Shown: positions 8,347-15,916, counted from the first letter of the stretch. The stretch is 19,550 bases of DNA from an uncultured Eubacteriales bacterium (GCA_900545325.1 UQZE01000023.1:1-19550); one strand, 5' to 3'. Numbers and translations: made by a program. Notes: generated by a model not told the origin, from the letters alone.

Positions 8347-10185
8347 ATGAAATTCAATATTGAGGACAAAAGTATCCAAAAGGCGCTCGCGGAAACCGCG
8401 AAGTTCGTAGACCTCGGCGGGAATGCGGAAGTCGAGGGGTTGTGCGTGCGCAAGGAGGGGTGGAAACTCGTGAGAGACGGGAATAAAGCGACGATAGAAT
8501 ATTCGTCGCGCCACACCTTTTTCGCCGCGCTGAAAGAACTGCTCGTCGGCACGGCGTTTGCCGAAAACAATCCCGTAATAAAGCGTTCGGGCGTCATGAT
8601 CGACTGCGCGCGCAACGCGGTGATGAACGTCGCCGCCGTCAAACGTTATATCGTCTACCTCGCGTTGCTCGGCTACGACTATCTGGAACTCTACGTGGAG
8701 GACTGTTTGAAAGTGGACGACGAGGAGTGCTTCGGATACATGCGCGGCGCGTACGCAAAGGAGGAAATCCGCGAGATAGACGCTTACGCGCAGCTCTTCG
8801 GCATAGAGCTTATCCCGTGTATCCAGACGCTCGCGCATTACAACCAGCTTTTCGCGCACCCCGAATATGCGGATATCCGCGACAAGGAGGATACGCTGCT
8901 TATCGGCGAGGATAAGACGTACGAACTCATCGAAAATATCCTGAAAACGGTGGGCGAATGTTTCACCTCGCGGAACATCAACATCGGCATGGACGAGGCG
9001 CACAACGCGGGCAGAGGCCGCTATTACGACAAATACGGCTATGTGGATAAATACGGTTTGCTCATAGAACACTTAAAAAAGGTGATAGCGCTCTGTAAAA
9101 AGTACGGTTTCCGCCCCTCCATGTGGTCGGATATGGTGTTCAAGGCGGCTTTCGGCGGCACGTACTACGTTTCCGAAAAACATTTTCCGAAAGGATTTTT
9201 AGACGATCTGCCCGAAGATATACGGTTTATATACTGGGATTACTACCACAACAAGCGCGAAGACTACGACAACATGTTCCGCCTGCACGCGGAAATGAAA
9301 AGGGAAACGGGCTTTGCTGGCGGCATATGGACGTGGCGGGGCTTTACGCCCTATAACGAATACACCGAAATCACCATGCGCCCCGCGCTCGACGCCTGCA
9401 GGAACAACGGCGTAACGGACGTGCTCATGACCATGTGGGGGGACAACGGCGGGGAATGTTCGCGTTTTTCGGTGCTTTCCTCCCTGGTTTTCGTGGCGGA
9501 GAAGATCGCTAACGGCGAAGTCGATTACGGCAGGATCTCGCGTATCACGGAGTTGATATCGGGCTATGCGTACGAAGATTTTTTAAAGCTCGATTTGCCG
9601 AACAACCTTTCGGGGCACAAGGTGGAGATCAACGTAAATCCGTCGAAATACCTCTTGTTTTCCGATCCGTTCGTTTCTTTTTTCGACGGTTTCATCAAGG
9701 ACGATTTTGAAGAAAAATACGCGCGATATTACGACATACTGCGGAAACTCGCGCAGAAAAACAACGCCTTTTCTCCCGTGTTCGCCACGCAGGCGGCGCT
9801 TTGCAAAGTGCTCGGCAACAAGGCGCAGCTCAGCGTGAAACTCAAAAAAGCCTACGACGAAAAAAACGCCGCCGAACTGAAACGGCTGGCGGATAAAATA
9901 GACGTGATCGTGCGCGACGTCAAGGAGTTTTACGAAGCGTTCAAGGCGCAGTGGAACGCGGAGAACAAGTCTTTCGGGTTCGAAGTACAGGATATCCGCA
10001 TCGGCGGGCTCATACTGCGGCTGGAACATATCAAAAACGTTCTGATTGAATATACCGAAGGCCGCCTGCCGAAGATAGAGGCGCTGGAGGAAAAGAGGCA
10101 CACGATCGGCGTGAACAAGCATAAAAGCGAAGTTTCGATCGTATTCAACAACTACCGTCAGACGGTAACGGCGGGGACATTGTAA
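8347..10185 (+). CDS. Family 20 glycoside hydrolase (beta-N-acetylhexosaminidase-like), cytoplasmic
   Basis: Predicted 612 residues, ATG 8347 preceded by AGAGAGGGG. No signal peptide, so it should act in the cytoplasm on imported oligosaccharides. Residues about 1-75 form a short N-terminal alpha/beta domain, about 80-400 a TIM barrel and the rest a mostly helical C-terminal region. The GH20 signature is visible: RSGVMIDCARN at the first strand, IPCIQTLAHYNQ, and GMDEAHNAGRG, whose Asp216-Glu217 is the expected catalytic pair (Asp orients the substrate acetamido group, Glu is the acid/base). WTWRGFTPYNEY and MTMWGDNGGE are typical of later strands. GH20 enzymes release terminal GlcNAc or GalNAc. 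Signal-less relatives exist in Firmicutes, for example the pneumococcal GH20C type, a possible relative. The isomerase-like gene starts 2 nt downstream, so the two are probably translationally coupled. Confidence 0.9.
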   Translation: MKFNIEDKSIQKALAETAKFVDLGGNAEVEGLCVRKEGWKLVRDGNKATIEYSSRHTFFAALKELLVGTAFAENNPVIKRSGVMIDCARNAVMNVAAVKRYIVYLALLGYDYLELYVEDCLKVDDEECFGYMRGAYAKEEIREIDAYAQLFGIELIPCIQTLAHYNQLFAHPEYADIRDKEDTLLIGEDKTYELIENILKTVGECFTSRNINIGMDEAHNAGRGRYYDKYGYVDKYGLLIEHLKKVIALCKKYGFRPSMWSDMVFKAAFGGTYYVSEKHFPKGFLDDLPEDIRFIYWDYYHNKREDYDNMFRLHAEMKRETGFAGGIWTWRGFTPYNEYTEITMRPALDACRNNGVTDVLMTMWGDNGGECSRFSVLSSLVFVAEKIANGEVDYGRISRITELISGYAYEDFLKLDLPNNLSGHKVEINVNPSKYLLFSDPFVSFFDGFIKDDFEEKYARYYDILRKLAQKNNAFSPVFATQAALCKVLGNKAQLSVKLKKAYDEKNAAELKRLADKIDVIVRDVKEFYEAFKAQWNAENKSFGFEVQDIRIGGLILRLEHIKNVLIEYTEGRLPKIEALEEKRHTIGVNKHKSEVSIVFNNYRQTVTAGTL

Positions 10186-10187
10186 AA

Positions 10188-11033
10188 ATGAAAGTATCGG
10201 TATCTACATGGAGTTTTACGAATTGCGGTTTTACCCGTCCCGAACAGATCGTGGACGCGGCCGCGGAAAACGGCATAGAGGCGCTCGATCTCACGCTGGA
10301 CGATTACGAAAAGTATTTTCAATGGACGGAAAAAGACGAAGCGGGGATCGCTGCTCATTTTTCGGCCCTGCGCAGCTATGCGGCGGCGCGCGGCGTGGAA
10401 ATCTTTCAGTCGCACGCGCCCTATGCGCTCTTTCCGCATTATCTCGGGGAAAAATTTTGGAACGACACGCTGAAAGCGCTCGCCGCGACAAGCGCCGCGG
10501 GCGCGCGCTGCTGCGTGTTCCATCCGCTCGTCTTTCCGCTTTACGGAAAGAGAGATCTCTGGAAGGAAGAACTCGATTTCAATCTTAAATTTTTCGAGCG
10601 GCTCCTGCCGCATCTGGAAAAATACGGCGTTACGCTGTGTCTTGAAAATCTTTTCGACTGGGATAAGGGCGAAATGCGGAAGATATTTATTTCGGAGATC
10701 GCGGGGCTGAACGAATACCTCTCGCGGCTGGACGAAAAATATTTCGGCGCGTGTCTTGACACGGGGCACCTGTTTTTGTTCGGCGGCAAGCCCGCGGAGG
10801 CCGTGCTTTCGCTCGGCGGCCGTCTGAAAACGCTGCATTTGCACGACAACGACGGGGTGAAAGACAGGCATGTTCTGCCCCTCATGGGCGCGGCGGACTG
10901 GTCCGGATTTTCCGAAGCCCTGCGGCGGACGGGATACGAGGGCACGCTCAATCTGGAGCTGAAGCCCCTGCCGTACACCGCGGCGTCGCCGAAATTCTGG
11001 CAGTTTGCCAAAGATATCGCGCTGAAGCTGTAA
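10188..11033 (+). CDS. Sugar phosphate isomerase/epimerase-like TIM barrel
   Basis: Predicted 281 residues. ATG 10188 lies 2 nt after the GH20 stop. The sequence has the AP-endonuclease-2/xylose-isomerase-like barrel pattern: MKVSVSTWSF at strand 1, GIEALDLTLDDYEKYF, FQSHAPYALFPHY, CLEN with Glu153, CLDTGHLFLF with Asp191 and His194, LHLHDN with His217 and His219, and NLELK with Glu257. These are the positions expected for the divalent metal site of this superfamily. Substrates range over ketose-aldose pairs, inosose and others, so the reaction cannot be read from sequence. Operon context suggests conversion of a sugar released by the GH20 enzyme or the surface DUF4838 protein (inference). 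It is the last gene of the operon; a hairpin terminator starts 10 nt after the stop. Confidence 0.82.
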   Translation: MKVSVSTWSFTNCGFTRPEQIVDAAAENGIEALDLTLDDYEKYFQWTEKDEAGIAAHFSALRSYAAARGVEIFQSHAPYALFPHYLGEKFWNDTLKALAATSAAGARCCVFHPLVFPLYGKRDLWKEELDFNLKFFERLLPHLEKYGVTLCLENLFDWDKGEMRKIFISEIAGLNEYLSRLDEKYFGACLDTGHLFLFGGKPAEAVLSLGGRLKTLHLHDNDGVKDRHVLPLMGAADWSGFSEALRRTGYEGTLNLELKPLPYTAASPKFWQFAKDIALKL

Positions 11034-11042
11034 AAGCATACG

Positions 11043-11075
11043 AAAAGAGCCGTAACGAAAAGTTACGGCTCTTTT
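11043..11075. terminator. Bidirectional intrinsic terminator between glycan operon and tRNA-Pro
   Basis: AAAAGAGCCGTAAC (11043-11056) pairs perfectly with GTTACGGCTCTTTT (11062-11075) around the loop GAAAA, a 14-bp stem. The stem ends in A on one side and T on the other, so both strands give a U-tract. It serves the + strand operon and the tRNA read from the - strand. Confidence 0.88.
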
Positions 11076-11076
11076 A

Positions 11077-11152
11077 TGGTCGAGGTGACGAGACTCGAAC
11101 TCACGACCTCTTGGTCCCGAACCAAGCGCGCTACCAACTGCGCTACACCTCG
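11077..11152 (-). tRNA. tRNA-Pro (anticodon CGG)
   Basis: Read on the minus strand, the 76 nt fold as a cloverleaf: acceptor CGAGGTG/CACCTCG, D-stem GCGC/GCGC with AGTTGGTA loop, anticodon stem CTTGG/CCAAG around TTCGGGA, a five-base variable loop AGGTC, and a T-arm with loop TTCGAGT. The anticodon is CGG, reading the Pro codon CCG. Discriminator A is followed by an encoded CCA (11077-11079 in complement). It decodes a codon that the G+C-rich genes here use often. It has its own promoter at 11171-11199 and shares the terminator at 11043-11075. Confidence 0.95.
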
Positions 11153-11170
11153 AAATCCGAACGCTAATAC

Positions 11171-11199
11171 ATTATATAAAATTTCCGCTTTTTTTGCAA
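11171..11199 (-). promoter_or_regulatory. Sigma-A promoter of tRNA-Pro
   Basis: On the minus strand TTGCAA (11199-11194) and TATAAT (11176-11171) are separated by exactly 17 bp. The -10 ends 18 nt before the mature tRNA 5' end, which suits a short leader removed by RNase P. Confidence 0.82.
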
Positions 11200-11245
11200 G
11201 TATTTTGCCGCGCTTTGTAAAATTTTTCTCTTTTGCGCAAAATTA

Positions 11246-11274
11246 TTGAATTTCCGCCGCGCTTTTGCTATAAT
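11246..11274 (+). promoter_or_regulatory. Promoter of the membrane/zinc-ribbon gene (extended -10)
   Basis: TTGAAT (11246-11251), a 17-bp spacer and TATAAT (11269-11274) with an upstream TG (TGC-TATAAT) form an extended -10 promoter. The predicted start is near 11281, and the ribosome-binding site AGGAG at 11284-11288 precedes ATG 11294, so the leader is very short. Confidence 0.75.
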
Positions 11275-11293
11275 ATTCTATCGAGGAGATATT

Positions 11294-12139
11294 ATGGACA
11301 GACTTATCAAAGATACGGGAAAATTTTTCAAGACCGCGCTCATCATGTCGCTGCTCGTGCCCGCGGGGGTGCTGCTCGTCGTGTTCGGCGCAATTCTCGC
11401 CACCTGGTACGGCTGGATTATGCTGGGCGTGGGCGCGGCGATCTGTCTTTGCGGATTTTACGTCATGCCGATTATGTGGACGAAATTCGGGGAGTATAAA
11501 CAGCTGCAGCGCGTTGCGAAGAGCATTATGGACGAAGGCGTTTATTATATCGACATGCTCGCGCAGCGCTTTCAGACGCGCCCCAACGCCATGTGCGAAA
11601 TGGTGAGAACGCTTATAGCCAAACAGTACATAGTCGGCTACGTGTTCAACAACAAGCGGTTCGTCATGAAACTGCAGCAGCGCACGGTCAGCGTGCATTG
11701 TCCCAACTGCGGTTCTGCGGTCAATATCGTCGGCGCAGACGGGATATGCGAACACTGCGGCACGCTCGTGAAAAATCCCAATAAAAAAATCGTGCATGCG
11801 ATAGAGACGGACGAACTTTTCTTCCGCAACGTCGCGCTGAAGGAATGCGTGATGTTTCCCGCGGTCTACAACGAGGAGGCGCAGGATTATATCGTCAGCG
11901 ATATCGTAAAATTCGTAAACGCGAATTCGGGCGAAACCGTGTGCGCCGAGATCGACGGGCTGGCTTTTGCGGATACCTTCAAAAAGCTGTTCAAGGAAAA
12001 CGGCGCGGAAAAATTCGGCTTTACGAAGAAAGAAGAGAAAAAAGCCGTTAAGTTCCTGCACCGCAAATTCGGCGGTTGGGAAAGCCGTTACGGCGTTATC
12101 GGCATTAGGTTGGCGAACATAGGCGAATATAAAGAATAA
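11294..12139 (+). CDS. Unrecognised membrane protein with winged-helix-like segment and zinc ribbon
   Basis: Predicted 281 residues. ATG 11294 has AGGAG five bases upstream and lies just after a promoter; the longer open frame from 11246 overlaps that promoter and is not used. Two hydrophobic segments at about 14-37 and 39-58 should span the membrane. Residues about 70-125 are helical and resemble a winged-helix fold (KSIMDEGVYYIDMLAQRF, then a strand pair ending KRFVMKL). Cys136, Cys139, Cys152 and Cys155 form a CPNC-x12-CEHC zinc ribbon. The C-terminal third is charged, with no motif I recognise. It is monocistronic, with its own promoter and terminator. Similar arrangements occur in uncharacterised Firmicutes membrane proteins; I cannot name a function. 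The coding status is well supported by codon use and signals. Confidence 0.85.
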   Translation: MDRLIKDTGKFFKTALIMSLLVPAGVLLVVFGAILATWYGWIMLGVGAAICLCGFYVMPIMWTKFGEYKQLQRVAKSIMDEGVYYIDMLAQRFQTRPNAMCEMVRTLIAKQYIVGYVFNNKRFVMKLQQRTVSVHCPNCGSAVNIVGADGICEHCGTLVKNPNKKIVHAIETDELFFRNVALKECVMFPAVYNEEAQDYIVSDIVKFVNANSGETVCAEIDGLAFADTFKKLFKENGAEKFGFTKKEEKKAVKFLHRKFGGWESRYGVIGIRLANIGEYKE

Positions 12140-12146
12140 AATTTCA

Positions 12147-12178
12147 GGGCGGAAGAAAAATTTTTCCCCGCCTTTTTT
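12147..12178 (+). terminator. Intrinsic terminator after the membrane/zinc-ribbon gene
   Basis: GGCGG (12148-12152) pairs with CCGCC (12168-12172); the intervening GAAAAATTTTTC is itself self-complementary and extends the stem after a small internal loop. Six T follow (12173-12178). It lies 8 nt after the stop codon. Confidence 0.82.
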
Positions 12179-12184
12179 ATTTCG

Positions 12185-12213
12185 TTGACTTCGCGCGGCC
12201 GATGTGGTACTCT
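12185..12213 (+). promoter_or_regulatory. Probable feoAB promoter
   Basis: TTGACT (12185-12190) is five of six to the -35 consensus. A 17-bp spacer leads to TACTCT (12208-12213), a weak -10. Transcription would begin near 12220, directly before the iron-box-like site. A weak -10 fits a regulated promoter. Confidence 0.55.
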
Positions 12214-12223
12214 ATTTATGGCG

Positions 12224-12242
12224 TTAGCGTAGGCTAACCGAA
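12224..12242 (+). promoter_or_regulatory. DtxR/IdeR-type iron box upstream of feoA
   Basis: The 19 bases TTAGCGTAGGCTAACCGAA match the known DtxR/IdeR operator consensus TTAGGTTAGGCTAACCTAA at 16 of 19 positions. The inner part also forms the inverted repeat GTTAGC-gtag-GCTAAC. It lies immediately downstream of the predicted start point and 13 bases before the feoA ATG, a position where a bound Fe(II)-DtxR-family repressor would block transcription. The match is seen; the regulator is not in this window, so binding is inferred. The same repeat could alternatively act as a small mRNA hairpin. Confidence 0.72.
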
Positions 12243-12255
12243 GAGGCTGAAGAAA

Positions 12256-12492
12256 ATGAAACTGCACGAACTGAAAATAGGGCAGAGCGGCACGATTACG
12301 GCTGTGGGCGGCGCGGGCGCGCTGCGCTGCCGCCTGCTCGATATGGGGCTGATCCCCAAGACGAAAGTGAAGATGATCAAGATCGCGCCTATGGGCGATC
12401 CCATCGAAATACGGCTGCGCGGCTACGAGCTTACGCTGAGGAAGGAGGACGCCTCCGAAATAGAGATAGTAACGGAGGAAGAAGCGGAATGA
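12256..12492 (+). CDS. feoA: Ferrous iron transport protein A
   Basis: Predicted 78 residues, the usual FeoA length. ATG 12256 follows AGAGG at 12242-12246. The small SH3-like fold is recognisable from the opening LHELKIGQSGTITAVGG, the RCRLLDMGLIPKTKVKM core and the closing IEIRLRGYELTLRKEDASEI strands. FeoA is a cytoplasmic partner of FeoB and supports Fe(II) uptake. Its TGA overlaps the feoB ATG in ATGA, a translational coupling arrangement. Probably controlled by the iron box upstream. Confidence 0.96.
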   Translation: MKLHELKIGQSGTITAVGGAGALRCRLLDMGLIPKTKVKMIKIAPMGDPIEIRLRGYELTLRKEDASEIEIVTEEEAE

Positions 12493-14645
12493 TACTCGCG
12501 CTTGTCGGCAACCAAAACTGCGGAAAGACCACGCTTTTCAACCAGCTCACGGGCGCGAACCAGCACGTGGGCAATTTCCCCGGCGTTACGGTGGACAGCA
12601 AATCGGGCGCCGTGCGCGGCGCAAAGGATTGCACGGCGGTCGATCTGCCGGGCATTTATTCCCTGCGGCCGTATTCGGGGGAAGAGATCGTAACGCGGGA
12701 TTTCATTATCGGGCAGAAACCCGACGGCATCATCAACATCGTGGACGCCATGAACATAGAGCGCAACCTGTATCTCACGCTGCAGCTGCTGGAAATGCGC
12801 GTGCCCACGGTCATCGCGCTCAACATGATGGACGAGGTGCGCGCCAACGGCGGCACCGTCGATATACATAAACTTTCCGAAGAGATCGGCGTGCCCGTGG
12901 TCCCTATCAGCGCGGCCAAAAACGAGGGGATAGAAGAGCTTATTTCCACGGCGTACGAAACGGCGAAAAACAAAGTTCTGCCCAGGCGCATCGATTTCTG
13001 CGAACAGGGCCCCGTGCACAGATGCATCCACGCCGTTACGCACGTTATAGAGGATCATGCCGAGGCGGCGGGCATTTCCGCGCGCTTTGCCGCGACGAAA
13101 GTCGTGGAGGGCGACGGGGACATCGTCGCAAAACTCGATATCAACGAAAACGAGCGCGAGCTGATAGAACACAGCGTGCTCGAAATGGAAAACGAGGGCG
13201 GTGCGGACAGGAACGCCGCGCTCGCCTCCATGCGCTACGAATTTATCGAAAAGATCGTCGCCGACGCGGTGGTCAAGCCGGAAGAGAGCAAGGAGCACAA
13301 GCGCAGCGCGAAGATAGACAGGGTGCTCACAAACAAATACCTCGCTCTGCCGATTTTTATCGTCGGCATGTTCGCGATCTTCTTTCTGACTTTTGAAGTC
13401 GTCGGCAAATTTTTAAGCGACTTGCTCGCGCTCGGCATAGACGCGCTGAGCGGCCTTGTGGCGCAGGGGTTGGACGCGTGGGGCGTGAACGGCGTTGTGA
13501 AGAGTTTGATAATCGACGGCGTATTCGCGGGCGTCGGCAGCGTGCTGTCCTTTCTGCCGCTCATCGTGGTGCTGTTTTTCTTTTTGTCCGTGTTGGAGGA
13601 TACGGGCTATATGGCGCGCGTGGCGTTCGTCATGGATAAACTGCTGCGAAAAATAGGGCTTTCGGGCAGAAGTTTCGTGCCTATGCTCATCGGGTTCGGC
13701 TGTTCGGTTCCAGCCGTCATGGCCACGCGCACGCTCTCTTCCGAGCGCGACCGCAAGATGACGGTGCTCCTCACGCCGTATATGAGCTGTTCGGCGAAAA
13801 TCCCCATTTACACGGTTTTCACCGCGGCGTTCTTTCCGAAATACCGTGCGCTCGTCATGATCGGACTTTACGTGCTCGGCATGGTGATGGCGGTGCTCGT
13901 CGCGCTGGTGTTCAAGCGCACCAAATTTAAGGGCAACCCCGTGCCTTTCGTAATGGAACTGCCGAACTACCGCTTTCCGTCCTTCAAGTCGGTGGTGCTG
14001 CTCATGTGGGAAAAGGCGAAGGATTTTATCGTCAAGGCCTTTACCGTCATATTCCTCGCGACCATCATCATTTGGTTTTTGCAGTCTTTCGACTACCGCT
14101 TCAATTTCGTCGCGGCGCAGGAGGACAGCCTGCTCGCGGTGATTGGCCGCTTTATAGCGCCCGTGTTCCGACCGCTCGGATTTGAGGACTGGCGCATAGC
14201 GACTTCCCTGATCGCGGGTTTTACGGCGAAGGAATCGGTGGTGAGTACGCTCGGCGTTCTGCTCGGCGTTTCCACGTCCGAGCTCGCGGGCGCGCTCGGT
14301 TCGCTGTTCACGCCGCTTTCGGCGTTCGCGTTTCTTACGTTCGTTCTGCTGTATACGCCCTGCGTGGCGGCGATCGCGTCCATAAAGCGGGAATTTAATT
14401 CGGGCTGGAAGGCCGCCGTCGTCGCGGTCATGCAATGCGCCGTGGCGTATGCCGCCGCGTTCGTAGTGTATACTTTCGGTTCGCTAGTTACGTCCGCGCG
14501 CGCGTTCGGCGCGGCGGATATCGTGCTGATCTGCGCGGTCGCCGTTTTGGTCGTTCTCGACGTCGTGTATATCGTGCGGAAGAAAAAACAGGGCAAATGC
14601 ATAGGCTGTTCCTCCGCAGACTGCGGAAAGTGCGATAAGAAATAA
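12489..14645 (+). CDS. feoB: Ferrous iron transporter B with fused Cys-rich tail
   Basis: Predicted 718 residues. The N-terminal GTPase has G1 GNQNCGKTT (Gly12-Lys13-Thr14), the G2 segment NFPGVTVD, G3 DLPGIYSL, G4 NMMD and G5 SAAKNEG, followed by a helical GDI-like spacer. From about residue 280 the protein is a multispanning membrane domain with the two conserved Gate motifs containing Cys405 (GFGCSVPA) and Cys434 (SCSAKIP). It carries Fe(II) across the cytoplasmic membrane. The C-terminus adds a last hydrophobic segment, a basic stretch (VRKKKQGK) and a Cys704-x2-Cys707-x4-Cys712-x2-Cys715 motif. This resembles the small FeoB-associated Cys-rich membrane protein, here fused to FeoB. Start overlaps the feoA stop by four bases; a terminator hairpin begins seven bases after the stop. 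Confidence 0.97.
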   Translation: MILALVGNQNCGKTTLFNQLTGANQHVGNFPGVTVDSKSGAVRGAKDCTAVDLPGIYSLRPYSGEEIVTRDFIIGQKPDGIINIVDAMNIERNLYLTLQLLEMRVPTVIALNMMDEVRANGGTVDIHKLSEEIGVPVVPISAAKNEGIEELISTAYETAKNKVLPRRIDFCEQGPVHRCIHAVTHVIEDHAEAAGISARFAATKVVEGDGDIVAKLDINENERELIEHSVLEMENEGGADRNAALASMRYEFIEKIVADAVVKPEESKEHKRSAKIDRVLTNKYLALPIFIVGMFAIFFLTFEVVGKFLSDLLALGIDALSGLVAQGLDAWGVNGVVKSLIIDGVFAGVGSVLSFLPLIVVLFFFLSVLEDTGYMARVAFVMDKLLRKIGLSGRSFVPMLIGFGCSVPAVMATRTLSSERDRKMTVLLTPYMSCSAKIPIYTVFTAAFFPKYRALVMIGLYVLGMVMAVLVALVFKRTKFKGNPVPFVMELPNYRFPSFKSVVLLMWEKAKDFIVKAFTVIFLATIIIWFLQSFDYRFNFVAAQEDSLLAVIGRFIAPVFRPLGFEDWRIATSLIAGFTAKESVVSTLGVLLGVSTSELAGALGSLFTPLSAFAFLTFVLLYTPCVAAIASIKREFNSGWKAAVVAVMQCAVAYAAAFVVYTFGSLVTSARAFGAADIVLICAVAVLVVLDVVYIVRKKKQGKCIGCSSADCGKCDKK

Positions 14646-14680
14646 AAAAACAGCGCCGTTCGTGTTGCGAACGGCGCTTT
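14644..14680. terminator. Bidirectional terminator between convergent feoB and DUF815 ATPase
   Basis: AGCGCCGTTCG (14652-14662) pairs with CGAACGGCGCT (14668-14678) around loop TGTTG, an 11-bp perfect stem. On the minus strand the hairpin is followed by seven U (A-tract 14644-14650), an excellent terminator for the ATPase gene. On the plus strand only three T follow, so it is weaker for feoB. Confidence 0.82.
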
Positions 14681-14684
14681 ACAT

Positions 14685-14721
14685 ATGCGCATACGTAGAA
14701 TTCGGAAATACGTATGCGCAT
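14685..14721. repeat. Perfect 13-bp inverted repeat in the convergent intergenic gap
   Basis: ATGCGCATACGTA (14685-14697) and TACGTATGCGCAT (14709-14721) are exact reverse complements separated by 11 bases. Each arm itself contains the palindromes TGCGCA and TACGTA. It lies between the feoB terminator and the end of the ATPase gene, 9 bases from that stop codon. No T-tract follows on either strand, so a plain terminator role is doubtful. Options are an accessory 3' hairpin of the ATPase message, a protein-binding site or a dispersed repeat. Confidence 0.65.
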
Positions 14722-14730
14722 GCGTTGACG

Positions 14731-15885
14731 TTAAAATTCCACGGGTATGCCGCGTTTTTCCGCCGAATACGCGGTATCGACGAACTGCCGCGCGCGGCGC
14801 GGGCTTCTGCCGCCGCGGGACAGCGCCCATTGTTCCGCCAGGCGGAAAAGTTCGTCTTCGGGCATGGACAGGCCTAAGTCCCCGGCAAGCTGTTTCACGA
14901 TGGAAAGATACTGCGGTTTAGAGGTGGAGGAAAAGAGCACCGTCAGCCCGAAACGGTCGGAAAGGGAAAGCTGTTCCTGCAAACATTCGTTTTCGTGGAT
15001 GCTGTCCTTTCTGTCGGAAAAGCTCTCTTTCACGATATGGCGGCGGTTTGACGTGGCGCATATCATGGTGTTTTCGCCCGTTACGCCCAAACTGCCTTCG
15101 AGCGCGGCTTTCAGCGCGGTAAAGCGCTCGTCGCCGTCCTCGAGCGAGAGGTCGTCGATATATATCATGAATTTCAGCGGAATACCGCTTAACCGCTCCT
15201 TGAGTTTCGGCAGGGCGAGCAGGTCGTTTTTATGCAGTTCCACGATCCGCAGCCCGCGCGGGAAATAGCGGTTGGACATGGCGTGGACCGTGGAGGATTT
15301 GCCCGTGCCGCGTTCGCCGTAAAGCAGCATGTCGAGAAAGGGCAGTCCGCCCAAAAGGTTTTCTATGTTTGCCGCGATCAGCCGCTTTTCCTCTTCGTAA
15401 TCTTTAAGGTCGGAAAGCTGCACCGCGGGCGCGTTCGCCACGGGGCGCAGATCGCCGCTTTGGAACGTAAACGCCGAACAGCGTATAAAATTTCCGTAGC
15501 CGAACTGCCTGTAAAAGCCTTCAAGCCGGTTCACCGACTCGCCGAGCGGGGCGGAAAGCCTTTCGTCCGCCGTGCCCGAAGCGTAGAATTTTCCACGGTT
15601 TTGCCTTTCCGCTTTTTCCGCCGCGCCGAAGATGAGTTCCACGTCGCTTAAAAAGGCGTTTTTTAAATAGCCGTTGCTCTTTCCCGCGGCGGCAGCCGTG
15701 GAAAAGGCGTTTTCGTCGTACAAAATTTTATCGGACAACGCTTTAAGCAGCGACAGCTCGCCGCCGCATTTGTAGAGCGCGGCGAGAAATTCCGCCTCGT
15801 CGCGTTCGCAGCCGCTTTCGGCAAAGTTCAGCAGGGAACGCACGAGTTCGTCTTTGCCGAGATTTTGCAGTATTTTCAGATACAT
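14731..15885 (-). CDS. AAA+ ATPase of the DUF815 family
   Basis: Predicted 384 residues from ATG 15885. The open frame continues upstream, but that part covers the promoter at 15917-15945. GTG 15891 is an alternative start, with AGGCGG five bases before it. The N-terminal 160 residues are helical and variable. The ATPase core has Walker A GERGTGKSS near residues 190-198, Walker B MIYIDDLS, sensor 1 ATSNRRH and a C-terminal lid ending RSPRRARQFVDT. The HENECLQEQLSLSDRFGL stretch is typical of DUF815 proteins. The family is a widespread set of predicted cytoplasmic ATPases in Firmicutes and Proteobacteria with no settled biochemical role that I know of. It is divergent from ilvC and convergent with feoB, apparently monocistronic. 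Confidence 0.88.
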   Translation of the reverse strand: MYLKILQNLGKDELVRSLLNFAESGCERDEAEFLAALYKCGGELSLLKALSDKILYDENAFSTAAAAGKSNGYLKNAFLSDVELIFGAAEKAERQNRGKFYASGTADERLSAPLGESVNRLEGFYRQFGYGNFIRCSAFTFQSGDLRPVANAPAVQLSDLKDYEEEKRLIAANIENLLGGLPFLDMLLYGERGTGKSSTVHAMSNRYFPRGLRIVELHKNDLLALPKLKERLSGIPLKFMIYIDDLSLEDGDERFTALKAALEGSLGVTGENTMICATSNRRHIVKESFSDRKDSIHENECLQEQLSLSDRFGLTVLFSSTSKPQYLSIVKQLAGDLGLSMPEDELFRLAEQWALSRGGRSPRRARQFVDTAYSAEKRGIPVEF

Positions 15886-15916
15886 GCGCACATATACCGC
15901 CTGTGTTTTTGAAATC

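Noticed and set aside
12224..12242. Transcription terminator before feoA
   Set aside because: The small inverted repeat has no following T-tract and fits an iron-box consensus better.
13413..14435. A 340-codon minus-strand open frame within feoB
   Set aside because: Antisense to a confidently identified transporter; the translation is His/Arg/Glu-rich low-complexity sequence typical of a shadow frame.
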